Source: Ligustrum vulgare
Taxonomy: Eukaryota > Streptophyta > Magnoliopsida > Lamiales > Oleaceae
DNA length: 64,000 bases
Reading direction: 5' to 3'
Assembly: GCA_963555705.1 (NCBI GenBank)
Contig: OY743190.1
Span: 19,227,491 to 19,291,490 of the forward strand
Shown here: in pieces, positions 54,241-64,000 of the stretch
How positions within the stretch are numbered: the stretch's first letter is position 1
How the letters are laid out: each line of letters starts with the position of its first letter
Notes under the pieces: generated by a model
The model's input: only the letters and a program-made list of their open reading frames with translations
Database searches by the model: none
What the model was told of the DNA's origin: nothing
Made by a program: the position numbers and the translations under genes

Positions 54241-54356
54241 ACTGTTCATTTATGATAATCATTTTAATGTGAAATAAATGCATATCTTTTTCTTAAAATA
54301 GTGGGAATAAATGTAGTTTATATAGGCTGAGCAATGTTTATCTTTTATGGCTGTAA

Positions 54357-55004
54357 GAGCATCTCCAATGAAATATTGTTAAAGCTAAAAAATAGGTGCC
54401 ATTTGGCAGACATTAATTGGACTTCTTATGAATGTCTAAAAAATAGACATTAAAGCAAAAAAGTGATCCCCAATGCACCATGTCTACAACCAATTTATGA
54501 TCCTACGTGTCATTTACCTCAATATATTTTTTATTTATTTTTTCATTTTTTCATGTATGCTCACTTCCGAACAAAATCATTTTGGGGCAGGGGTGAGGAT
54601 GAAAAGCTTGAATCAGAGAGAATGTGTGGTAGTTTGTATGGTATTCCCAGACTCGATGGGGTCGGTGGGAGGTGCTTGAGATGGAGGAGCGATTGCGGAG
54701 GAGTACCTTGGGGGTCTTGTCAGAAAAAAGGGGTTCACTGGAAGCAAAAGTCACGAGAGGAAATTGATGCGGGAGAACAGTGTCAAAATTCGATTTTATT
54801 CACTTGAATTTTTGAGGAGATATATAGTCAGTATGTCTAACATGCCTTCTAGAATTGGACATGGAGTTGGACAATGTCTTTTTTTTTTTTTTGCCCAACT
54901 CAGCTTAACATGGGTGCATTGGAGGAAAAAAATAAGTAGACATTGTCTATCTTAGTGATGTGGCATACTTTTTTAACTTGAAAAATGTTTCATTGGAAAT
55001 GCTC
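54357..55004. mobile_element. PIF/Harbinger-like MITE (648 bp)
   Basis: It has terminal inverted repeats GAGCATCTCCAATGAAATAT and, inverse at the right, GAGCATTTCCAATGAAACAT, with 3-bp TSD TAA (54354-54356, 55005-55007). An inner inverted pair near 'aatagacatt'/'tagacattgtct' extends the similarity. The short frames inside are not genes. Confidence 0.75.
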
Positions 55005-55120
55005 TAAGGAATCTTGAAGTCCTTCAATGGCATTTTAGACTTATTTAAACTTACTGGGTTTAATTAATGACTTAATGGATTCTTGATTGTTTTATAATTA
55101 CAAATGTACGAAAATCATCT

Positions 55121-55256
55121 ATCCACATACGGTTTTGAACGTCGTCTTCTTCCTGATTGTTTGATGAAAATGGGTTCTTTCCCTGTAGAAAGATCTACCA
55201 GGTCGCCCTCCACTACAACAATTTTCCCTCTATTATGTATGTGTAATGTGTGTGTG

Positions 55257-55310
<54 letters not shown>

Positions 55311-55384
55311 AGAGAGATCAGAATCCATTAGCTGGCTGATTTTCCAAATGGATTCGTGTTTGGAACTGCTTCTTGACAAGCTAT
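55121..55384 (+). repeat. tandem duplication of host segment, unit 1
   Basis: The unit, from 'ccacatacggttttgaacgtc' to 'ttgacaagctat', is repeated as unit 2, which starts at 55385 and continues after the gypsy element from 62746 to about 62924. Unit 1 contains a (TG)n(TA)n(GA)n microsatellite (about 55248-55318) that unit 2 lacks. Confidence 0.8.
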
Positions 55385-55407
55385 CCGCATACAGTTTTGA
55401 ATGTCAT

Positions 55408-58293
55408 TGTAACGCCCAGAATTCCGCATAGACCGGGATGCTAAGTCGTCCTTTAAATCTGATTTTATTTCGGAAATAATTAAAAAATTTCAAACATCAT
55501 ATTTATTATTTGAAACCTTTGAAATAACATTTTTGCGGAAGAAATGAATTTATAAAACATCACATCTATTATTTAAAAAAATGTAGCGGAACATAATTCT
55601 AACAAATTCATAAAAACCTTAAATCTTAAGTTTTAAAGTAATGTAACGATAAATAATTAAATTGATGACATTGATGAAACTTGACTTAAAAAGAAAATTA
55701 ACATTATTTCTGATTTTTCCACCGCTGCCATTTCATTCGCTGCCATCTCCAAAATCTGCGAAAACTGTTAAAATAATGGAATGAGTATTTCGAAAAATAC
55801 TCAGTAGACTCATCGCCAATAATTAATTTACAGAATAATTGAACACGTGATTATGCAATCATACAGTGACCACATCATCATATTCTTGGGCTCTTGTATT
55901 TTCAAAATCAAGGCTGTTAAAATCATAGGGTGTGGGTAGTCTCGTCTCGTGCACTTAAGGCACATAAGTTATGCATAACATCATCATTTCTCATCTTATC
56001 TCATAAGAGATATTCTTGTCTCGTCTCATGCATCAAAGCATGTAAATCACGTAATTTCACATAAGACATGCAATTATAATTTAAACTAATTAGTGGGGGC
56101 GAGTCTACCTCAAATCACGAGTTTTAAAGTTGAGCAAGAAAGTTCACGTTGTTCTTCTAAATGTCCAAGCGCCTCGTCTAGCCAATATATAAAATAAATC
56201 TCAAATTTGAATTTGAAATTCAAATGTTTTGAAACGAAAGAGTTTTAAACGAATAAATAAAAGCTTTAGAGATTAATTTAGAAATCAAACATAGTTGGGA
56301 TTTGAAAAGAGTTGAGATCAAAATAAATTATTTTGAAAAACTATTGGATCGACTCATGATTTTTTTTGAAGTCATGGGGACTAACTCATTTATTTCCAAA
56401 AGTGCAATGTTCGAATAAAAACACTTTAAAATCAAAAGATCGAAATGATATTTTTAAAACTAAAGGGGCTGACATAAAATATTTAAAACTTGGGAGTAAA
56501 GATAAATATTTTAAAACTAAAGTACTGAAATAACTTAATTTAAGAGTAGGGGCTGAAATAAGACATTTTAAACATTGTAAGGACTGAATTGAATGATTTT
56601 GAGACTTGAGGGACTGAAATGATCACTTTTCAAAACTTGGGGCTTAAGGGGTAATTTCCCAAAATCAAAATTCATAAAAATCAAAAATCCTTTCTTTCTC
56701 CCCCATTTACGGGCACAGAGGAGAGGAAGCGAGGGAGTGAGACAGCGACGGGGACAAGCCGCCGGTGCCTTCACCGGCGTTCGCAGGCGGTGGCGCCGCC
56801 TTCGAGGGGCTGCGATGGCGGCGGTGTAGGGCGGAAGACGAAGGAGAGTTGGGAAATTTTGGGTGCGATTTGGGATTGAATCCGAGGCTTGGGTTCAGAT
56901 TTTGGGGCGGTGATTTCCAGCTAAACTCCGGTCGAAGGTTGAGGTAAGTATTGGGTTTAGATTATTTTCTTGATTTTGTGGCTGTGTGGGTCGATTTGGT
57001 GGTTTTGCAGTAGGTGGTCGAAGGTGGGGGATGTATCGAGTGGTGTGTGTGGTTCTTTTGCTTTCAGTTTGTGAAATTGGAGTGGTGATTCAAAAGGCTC
57101 GGGTTTGGTGATGTCAGTATTGCAGTGATATTGGCCGTGGTTGGGTTTGAACGTGATGGTGGTGAATGGGCAGTGACGGTTGGATGATGAAGGTGGAGGT
57201 TTGGGTGTAGTCTTGTGTTACAGCGGTGACTGCAAGTTGAGGCTCGGGGGTTGGAAGTGTCTCGGTTTGCAGATTGGGTTGCAATATGTGAGGAATAGTT
57301 TATGTAGGATTGGAGTTGGGCAATAGCTGGAGGTGACAGTGGTCGTGGGTATGAATTTCGATTGGTTTGGCAGCGTGGTGATGTGTTCCGAATTGTGGCA
57401 GTGGGTAGGGGCGTTCGTGATGGGTAGAAGGCAGCGATCATGGAGGTGAGACTGGGTTCGAATGGAGTTGGGCAGCAGTGGTGTGGTCTGTGAGAAAGAA
57501 GATGGGAAGTCAATACCTTGCGATTAAAATCTGTGTGTGTCGTGAATTGTAATGAGGATGAAGGGGAGTATATGTATTGATTTTTCTTTAGGTCAGAATC
57601 ATGGAAAGATGGTGAGATTGGGTGATGAACCTGTTGATAGGCTAATTGGCGTGTGAAAGCTGGAGGGAGTATAGTATGCTAACTTACTCAGCTGATTAGG
57701 GAAAGAAATAAACATGTGGATGGAATTTCGGCTATTAACTCTGTGTCGTGAGTTGAGGAAATGATGGATTTTTGGAATAGGGAATTTTGTTGTGAATGGA
57801 AAGAAGAAACGTGGGGTCTGTTATGTGAAGGATTTGGGAGAATTTAGCTGGTGAATTATATGCTGGTTATTGAATCAAACTTTGGTATGTGATGACAGAT
57901 TTTGGCTTAGACCAGAATTGTGGGCATTTGTAGAGGAGTTGAAGTTGATTGAGGGATTGAAGAGTGATCATGGGAAAGAAGGAAAAAAAAATGTGCTGTA
58001 TATGCAAATGGAAGTTGGAGAGAAATTTTTGGGATAAAATGAATGTGAATTGGTGGTTTAAAACATTTTGGACTTAAATAATTAAAATTTGGATTAAAAT
58101 ACATAAATAAATAAATAATGAAAATAAGAACTTTCATAAAAATTAAAATTGAACTACGATAAATTTAAATAATTTAAATTTTAACTTAAATGGCTAGACG
58201 AAAATGTGTTTAAAAATAAATAGGTAAAGTCGTAGCGACACGTTTTAAATAATATTTATTTAAATAAGTCATGGAAAATTCTTGGTCGCTACA
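55408..58293 (-). repeat. 3' LTR of the degraded gypsy element
   Basis: It runs TGTAACGCCC...GTCGCTACA in + orientation. It includes the reverse 'ggactgaa' repeat block (56380-56650) and a GC-rich part (56700-56960). A 149-codon antisense frame (57064-57513) recurs in the other LTR and is not a gene. Confidence 0.85.
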
Positions 58294-58440
58294 ACCCTAC
58301 CACCTTAAAATAATTTCGTCCTCGAAATTTAAAATTTTCTTGATTTAAAATAATTGGATACTTGATCAAAATTTCTTCTTTCTTAAACCAGGTAGTTTCA
58401 TCACTACCATGTCTACCCCATTGAACTTTAAAATAAGGAA
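58294..58440 (-). pseudogene. gypsy pol C-terminal tail and PPT
   Basis: The minus strand reads LKVQWGRHGSDETTWFKKEE, then ILIKYPIILNQENFKFRGRN, running into the purine-rich TTTTAAGGTGGTAGGGT at the LTR. This is the chromovirus-type pol tail that also survives in the LOG-carrying element. Confidence 0.7.
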
Positions 58441-58790
58441 TGAAACTGGGACAAGTTTAAAGTCGAAACTTGGACTTAAAGGTTTAAACGAATTTAAATT
58501 CCTTTTCTTAAAATCTTAAAATAATTAATATGACTAGACAAGAGCGCTAATTTTGATTAATAAACGTTGAGGTTGGAGAGTCGTAGCGACAAGTTTGGTA
58601 AAACAAGTCTTTTAAGTTTGAAAATTTCTCAATCGCTACAACCTTCTCCACTAATAATTTTGTCCTCGAAATTTTAAACTTTCTTGATCTAAATATATCT
58701 GGGTATTAAGCCAGACTTCTTTCTTCTTTCTTTTCTCAAGTAGTTTCAGCACTACCTTGTCTACACCATTGGACTTTGACTAGAGAAACC
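58441..58790 (-). pseudogene. second LTR-end plus pol-tail remnant
   Basis: Another LTR end (…tcaatcgctaca, ending about 58644) is followed by a second pol tail (minus VKVQWCRQGSAETT, stop, EKKEE). The arrangement repeats that of 58150-58440 in diverged form, so two related element ends are stacked here. Confidence 0.6.
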
Positions 58791-60448
58791 TCCTTATTAA
58801 TCTCTACTATTTCTTTAAGAAATCATATCACACCATAATAATTAATCATTATGAAGTCTATCCTCATATTCTCAAACCTCTTATAACGAATAACCCAAAA
58901 TCAATTGTAACATTAGAAATCACATGAATATTCTTCCATGTAATATGCCTAATAACATGTTATCCAAAAATCAGCATAATATCATCAGCTTATCGTATAC
59001 GAGAATCTATTCATATAGTACATTTATGCACCATCTTGATCTCTAACATCTTCCTATATACGTCACCAAAATGTATCACAAATTCAAATAATATTAGTAA
59101 ACAATTTGCTCACAAGTAACTAAGATTCTGCTCCCGAATGCACAACATTTCCTGCAATATATAACTTGGTATTTCCTATGTATACCTCAAACGATCATAT
59201 AACTCCACATATACATTGATACTTAATCGATTGCACACTTCACTAGTCAGGATGTTTATAAATAACAATCTCCAAAATTATCAAAACTTTAACTCCAAAC
59301 CGATACTTTGTTCAAGATTTCACTCTTGTAGTAAACATGCTTACCTAAGCCGCAATGTAAATAAACAACCAATAACTCTCAACCATCTTATACTTGAAAA
59401 ATAATATTTCCTCATTGTTCATGGGTCAACAAAAATTTCCCTTTCATAATCTCGAAGTGTCTCCAACAAAATCCTCAAATGTTCCTCATATTGTTTACTA
59501 TCTCTAGGATAAACCAAAATATCGTCCATGAATACAATGAAAAACATGTCCAATTAATGTTGGAAAACTCGGTTCATCAAATCCATAAATACTGTCGGTG
59601 GGTACTTATTCTTTATTGCCAACTTGTTAAGTAGTATAGTTACTCCCTATAGAGATACACTTGGCCAAATAAAAACTTTAAATCCTTTTATCCAAATCTC
59701 AATCATATGCTTAAGCAAGAATGCAAGACCTAGCCCAACAATAAGTTTCACTTATAAAATCGAGGCATCATTAAATATCAAACACCCAAAATTCAAGTCT
59801 TTCTTCTTGCTACTATAAGCTTCATCTTCATATCTAATCCCAAAATTAAATCTTTGACGTATGTGTAACATAACCTAATTCAATCATGAAATAGAACATG
59901 ATTAAGTCTCCAAATTCAAATTAAATCACTATTTTCCCAAAAAAAAATCAGAGTTATAATCATCAATCATGTCAAATATACAGTAACCATTTTCGACTGA
60001 TGCAACATCTACGTACATAGTATGATATCCCTTTGATAGGAGCATATACTAGATCTAATTTCCTCGTTTGACTTCTTGTGAAAGGTGCCATGTCCTAAAC
60101 CAATTATGAAAAGTCCAATTAGGCGGGGTTTATCCATTTCTCTTAGTTAAAATTACGAGGACGTAAAAAATATTTAAAAACTCTTTCAAATTATGCTCAA
60201 ACTCGTTTTTCTTTCTTTCTTATTGCGGATACAAAAATTTCTCATTCTTTCTCATCAAATTCTCAAAATACTTCATTTCTCATGTATCCGAAATCATCAT
60301 AACATAAACTTCATGATAAAACCATTTACCTTCGGAGTTGGTGGAGCGAACGATGGCAGTGGCAAAAGTCGTCAAAACATTATTTATTATTATTTTTTTA
60401 AAAAATTTCTCTTTTCAAAATTCGCAAGTCTACAGAAACGTAGACCCG
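58791..60448 (-). pseudogene. decayed gypsy internal region with RT remnant
   Basis: The minus strand at about 59606-59440 reads PPTVFMDLMNRVFQH, stop, [20 protein letters not shown] and [16 protein letters not shown]: the gypsy RT catalytic region, with FMDD. The rest to 60448 is heavily mutated. Near 60330-60362 is leader sequence shared with the LOG-carrying element. The usual primer site is missing at the junction with the LTR (about 60430-60450). Confidence 0.65.
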
Positions 60449-62740
60449 CTCACGCCCCGAATTCCGCGGAGCCCGGGACACCACGTCGTCCTTTAAATCT
60501 AATTTTATTTCGGAAATAATTAAAAATTTTCAAACATCATATTTATTATTTGAAACCTTTGAAACAACATTTTTGAGGAAGAAAGTTCACGTTGTTCTTC
60601 TAAATGTTCAAGCGCCTCGTCTAGCCAATATATAAAATAAATCTTAAAGTTGAAATTGAAATTCAAATGTTTTGAAACGAAAGAGTTTTAAAAGAAGAAA
60701 TAAAAGCTTTAGAGATTAATTTAGAAATCAAACATAGTTGGGATTTGAAAAGAGTTGAGATCAAAATAAATTATTTTGAAAAACTATTGGATCGACTCAT
60801 GATTTTTTTTTTAAGTCATGGGGACTAACTCATTTATTTCCAAAAGTGCAATGTTCGAATAAAAACACTTTAAAATCAAAAGATCGAAATAATACTTTTA
60901 AAACTAAAGGGGCTGACATAAAATATTTAAAACTTGGGAGTAAAGATAAATATTTTAAAACTAAAGGACTGAAATAACTTAATTTAAGAGTAGGGGCTGA
61001 AATAAGACATTTTAAACATTGTAAGGACTGAATTGAATGATTTTTGAGACTTGAGGGACTGAAATGATCACTTTTCAAAACTTGGGGCTTAAGGGGTAAT
61101 TTCCCAAAATCAAAATTCATAAAAATCAAAAATCCTCTCTTTCTCCCCCATTTACGGGCACAGAGGATAGGAAGCGAGGGAGTGAGACAGCGACGGGGAC
61201 AAGCCGCCGGTGCCTTCACCGGCGTTCGCAGGCGGTGGCGCCGCCTTCGAGGGGCTGCGATGGCGGCGGTGTAGGGTGGAAGACGAAGGAGAGTTGGGAA
61301 ATTTTGGGTGCGATTTGGGATTGAATCCGAGGCTTGGGTTCAGATTTTAGGGCGGTGATTTCCAGCTAAACTCCGGTCGAAGGTTGAGGTAAGTATTGGG
61401 TTTAGATTATTTTCTTGATTTTGTGGTTGTGTGGGTCGATTTTGTGGTTTTGCAGTAGGTGGTCGAAGGTGGGGGATGTATCGAGTGGTGTGTGTGGTTC
61501 TTTTGCTTTCAGTTTGTGAAATTGGAGTGGTGATTCAAGAGGCTCGGGTTTGGTGATGTCAGTATTGCAGTGATATTGGCCGTGGTTGGGTTTGAACGTG
61601 ATGGTGGTGAATGGGCAGTGACGGTTGGATGGTGAAGGTGGAGGTTTGGGTGTAGTCTTGTGTTACAGCGGTGACTGCAAGTTGAGGCTCGGGGGTTGGA
61701 AGTGTCTCGGTTTGCAGATTGGGTTGCAATATGTGAGGAATAGTTTATGTGGGATTGGAGTTGGGAAATAGGTGGAGGTGACAGTGGTCGTGGGTATGAA
61801 TGTCGAATTGTTTGGCAGCGTGGTGATGTGTTCCGAATTGTGGCAGTGGGCAGGGGCGTTCGTGATGGGTAGAAGGCAGCGATCATGGAGGTGAGACTGG
61901 GTTCGAATGGAGTTGGGCAGCAGCGGTGTGGTCTGTGAGAAAGAAGGTGGGAAGTCAATACCTTGCGATTAAAATCTGTGTGTGTCGTGAATTGTGATGA
62001 GGATGAAGGGGAGTATATGTATTGATTTTTCTTTAGGTCAGAATCATGGAAAGATGGTGAGATTAGGTGATGAACCTGTTGATAGGCTAATTGGCGTGTG
62101 AAAGCTGGAGGGAGTATAGTATGCTAATTTACTCAGCTGATTAGGGAAAGAAATAAAAATGTGGATGGAATTTCGGCTGTTAACTTTGTGTCGTGAGTTG
62201 AGGAAATGATGGATTTTTGGAACAGAGAATTTTGCTGTGAATGGAAAGAAGAAACGTGGGGTCTATTATGTGAAGGATTTGGGAGAATTTAGCTGGTGAA
62301 TTATATGTTGGTTATTGAATCAAACTTTGGTAAGTGATGGCAGATTTTGGCTTAGACCAGAATTGTGGGCATTTGTAGAGGAGTTGAAGTTGATTGAGGG
62401 ATTGAAGAGTGATCATGGGAAAGAAGGAAAAAAAAAAAGGTGCTGTTTATGCAAATGGAAGTTGGAGAGGAAATTTTGGGATAAAATGAATGTGAATTGG
62501 TGATTTAAAACATTTTGGACTTAAATAATTAAAATTTGGATTAAAATACATAAATAAATAAAAAATGAAAATAAGAACTTTCATAAAAATTGAAATTGAA
62601 CTACGATAAATTTAAATAATTTAAATTTTAACTTAAATGGCTAGACGAAAATGTGTTTAAAAATAAATAGGTAAAGTCGTAGCGACACGTTTTAAATAAT
62701 ATTTATTTAAATAAGTCATGAAAAACTCTTGGTCGCTACA
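60449..62740 (-). repeat. 5' LTR of the degraded gypsy element (internally deleted)
   Basis: It matches 55408-58293 but lacks about 590 bp: at 60583 the sequence jumps from 'gaggaagaaa' to 'gttcacgttg', joining the equivalents of about 55540 and 56140. The word 'aagaaa' is present at both breakpoints of the intact copy. Confidence 0.8.
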
Positions 62741-62745
62741 GTCAT

Positions 62746-64000
62746 CTTCTTCCTGATTGTTTGATGAAAATGGGTTCTTTCTCTGCAGCAAGATCTACCA
62801 GGTTGCCCTCCACTACAACAATTTTCCCTCTATTATGTATGTGTAGTGAGAGAAATGAGAATCCATTAGCTGGCTGATTTTCCAAATGGATTCGTGTTTG
62901 GAACTGCTTTTTGACAAGCTCTGCTTATGCCCACGGGATGACTTTTTGTTTTGAGCATCCTTCAAGAAAGATGCTTCTTATGTAGTAGGGTCGTTTGAGC
63001 CGAACAAATCGTGCTATATCTTTTCTAAGGTTTGCTCAATTCTCTATTGCCCCCATAAATCTATATCTATTCATTTTTCACTTTACTCAATTTTGGGATT
63101 TCTCTAAACCAACTGTGTTATGATTGGTTGAACATTTGCTACCTTCTACTTTTGTGCCCTGTGTTTGCAAGTAGACACCTTTAGGTCTCGAGATAAATTC
63201 ACATCGCTCGAAGTTGAGGGACATTGTTGACAAGATTGTGAAAGAAAAGCTTTGTATGAATTTTCCATGAAAAAGAAATTGAAGGTTGTACTCATATTTC
63301 TCTCTATTTTTATTTATCAAAAAAACTTGCACACAAAACATATGCTGAGGAAATAGATGCTTATAGAGTATCCTTCAGTTTCAGTGTAGATGAAGTCATC
63401 ACTACAACTCACTATGTGGTGATTTTTGATGTATTAGAGGACTCCTTTAGAACGACTCCTTTTACCTCCAATGAAACAGTCATAGAGGAAATATTTTAAC
63501 TACACCAGTAGCAGATGGAGCAAAAAATGGAGAAAACACGAGTTTTCAAGTCCACAGTAACATAAATAGGCCATGTGAGTATTGTGTAAGTTCCTATTTA
63601 GGTTTAATCCATGTGAAGCTCCTTTGATACTATTGAAGGGATTGGTTTTAGCAGCTGGCACAATTTAGTATTTATTATTTCAAAGAAAGTGGTTTTCTAG
63701 AGATGGAGGGAAGGTGTGCATACAGGTATAAGTTTTGTCATTCTGTAAGATATCTTACAATGTATATATGCCCCACATTTTCACGCTAATTTTTTTGTTT
63801 TGAATCCTTAGAATCCTCATCAAGTGGAAAGGGGAATTTTTAGTTTATGCTGAAGGTACGATCGAAAATGAGGTGGAAGATGGAAACCAAAGTTTGCTCT
63901 TTGATTTCGTGGAATACATCAAGGTGAATTTAGCGGGACCTTGGTTAATTTTTTTGTTCGAAAACTATATTTTCTATCTGTTTAATTGCTTGTGAGATGT
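62746..64000. other. right flank: duplicated host segment (unit 2) and unassigned DNA
   Basis: 62746-62924 is the remainder of the second host-segment copy. After that I see no clear gene except a possible exon near 63811-63922. The 84-aa minus-strand frame at 63087-63341 has no motifs. Confidence 0.45.
63811..63922 (+). CDS. possible internal exon of an unknown host gene
   Basis: An intron-like T-rich stretch ends in ccttag (about 63810). Then an open stretch reads IKWKGEFLVYAEGTIENEVE and SLLFDFVEYIK, followed by AAG|gtgaat, a plausible 5' splice site. About 37 codons have no stop. I do not recognise the family. Its neighbours in the window have no matching exon that I can confirm. Confidence 0.3.

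Larger units (their letters stand above)
55408..62740 (-). mobile_element. degraded chromovirus-type Ty3/gypsy element (7.3 kb)
   Basis: It is flanked by TSD gtcat (55403-55407, 62741-62745). The 3' LTR is 55408-58293 (2,886 bp). The 5' LTR is about 60449-62740 (2.29 kb), with a ~590-bp deletion relative to its partner. The internal region is only 2.15 kb with broken pol pieces. It is related to the LOG-carrying element by shared leader sequence, PPT context and repeat blocks in the LTR. Dead copy. Confidence 0.82.

Noticed and set aside
54463..54807. 114-aa frame
   Set aside because: It lies wholly inside the MITE with no domain.
57064..57513. 149-aa minus-strand frame, repeated at 61509-61958
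   Set aside because: It is an open stretch in a GC-richer part of the gypsy LTR, in both LTR copies. No domain.

Overview
This window is intergenic, repeat-dominated DNA from a flowering plant, most probably a eudicot. The evidence is AT-rich sequence, Ty1/copia and Ty3/gypsy LTR retrotransposons, a Cassandra TRIM carrying 5S rRNA-like LTRs, Helitrons, a CACTA element, a MITE, a LINE, and an endogenous plant pararetrovirus (Caulimoviridae). I cannot name the species. No complete ordinary host gene is evident; host-like coding sequence appears only as captured pieces, plus one possible exon at the right edge.

Layout. 1-3.5 kb: gene-free DNA with a minus-strand non-autonomous Helitron (1543-2685). 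3.5-28.26 kb: an old, broken copia element (copia I, + strand) split by two insertion events. The first is a Cassandra TRIM (7032-17691, TSD caacc), whose second LTR is itself split by a 9.95-kb SIRE/Maximus-like copia element (7671-17622, minus strand, TSD gaagg). The second is a 10.0-kb non-autonomous gypsy-type element with 3,079-bp LTRs (17843-27875, TSD caaac). 28.34-30.29 kb: a second Helitron. 31.3-41.2 kb: a decayed pararetrovirus with small 5' genes, a coat-then-movement-protein polyprotein, two protease-like domains, RT-RNase H, a transactivator-like ORF, a pregenomic promoter/poly(A) region and a further set of small ORFs. 42.24-54.12 kb: a non-coding LTR element (TSD tctat) holding a 7.86-kb CACTA transposon (43666-51529, TSD tgt), which in turn holds a 5'-truncated LINE and a captured host-gene chimera. 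54.36-55.00 kb: a MITE. 55.41-62.74 kb: a degraded chromovirus-type gypsy element (TSD gtcat) in a tandemly duplicated host segment. 62.74-64 kb: unassigned DNA with one possible exon.

Most notable: the internal region of the young 10-kb non-autonomous gypsy element has lost nearly all gag-pol. In antisense it carries (a) an uninterrupted, intronless, complete LONELY GUY-type cytokinin-activating enzyme ORF with a promoter-like upstream region, (b) a 188-codon ORF whose basic/Cys-rich core looks like the nucleic-acid-binding protein family of carlavirus-like RNA viruses, and (c) three hairpin-bearing repeats just downstream of the LOG ORF. This may be a gene-carrying retrotransposon, or a captured virus-like block, not described before. 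Second are the pararetrovirus features: domain order, tandem protease-like domains and duplicated small ORFs. No homology search was run; family calls come from motifs read by eye.
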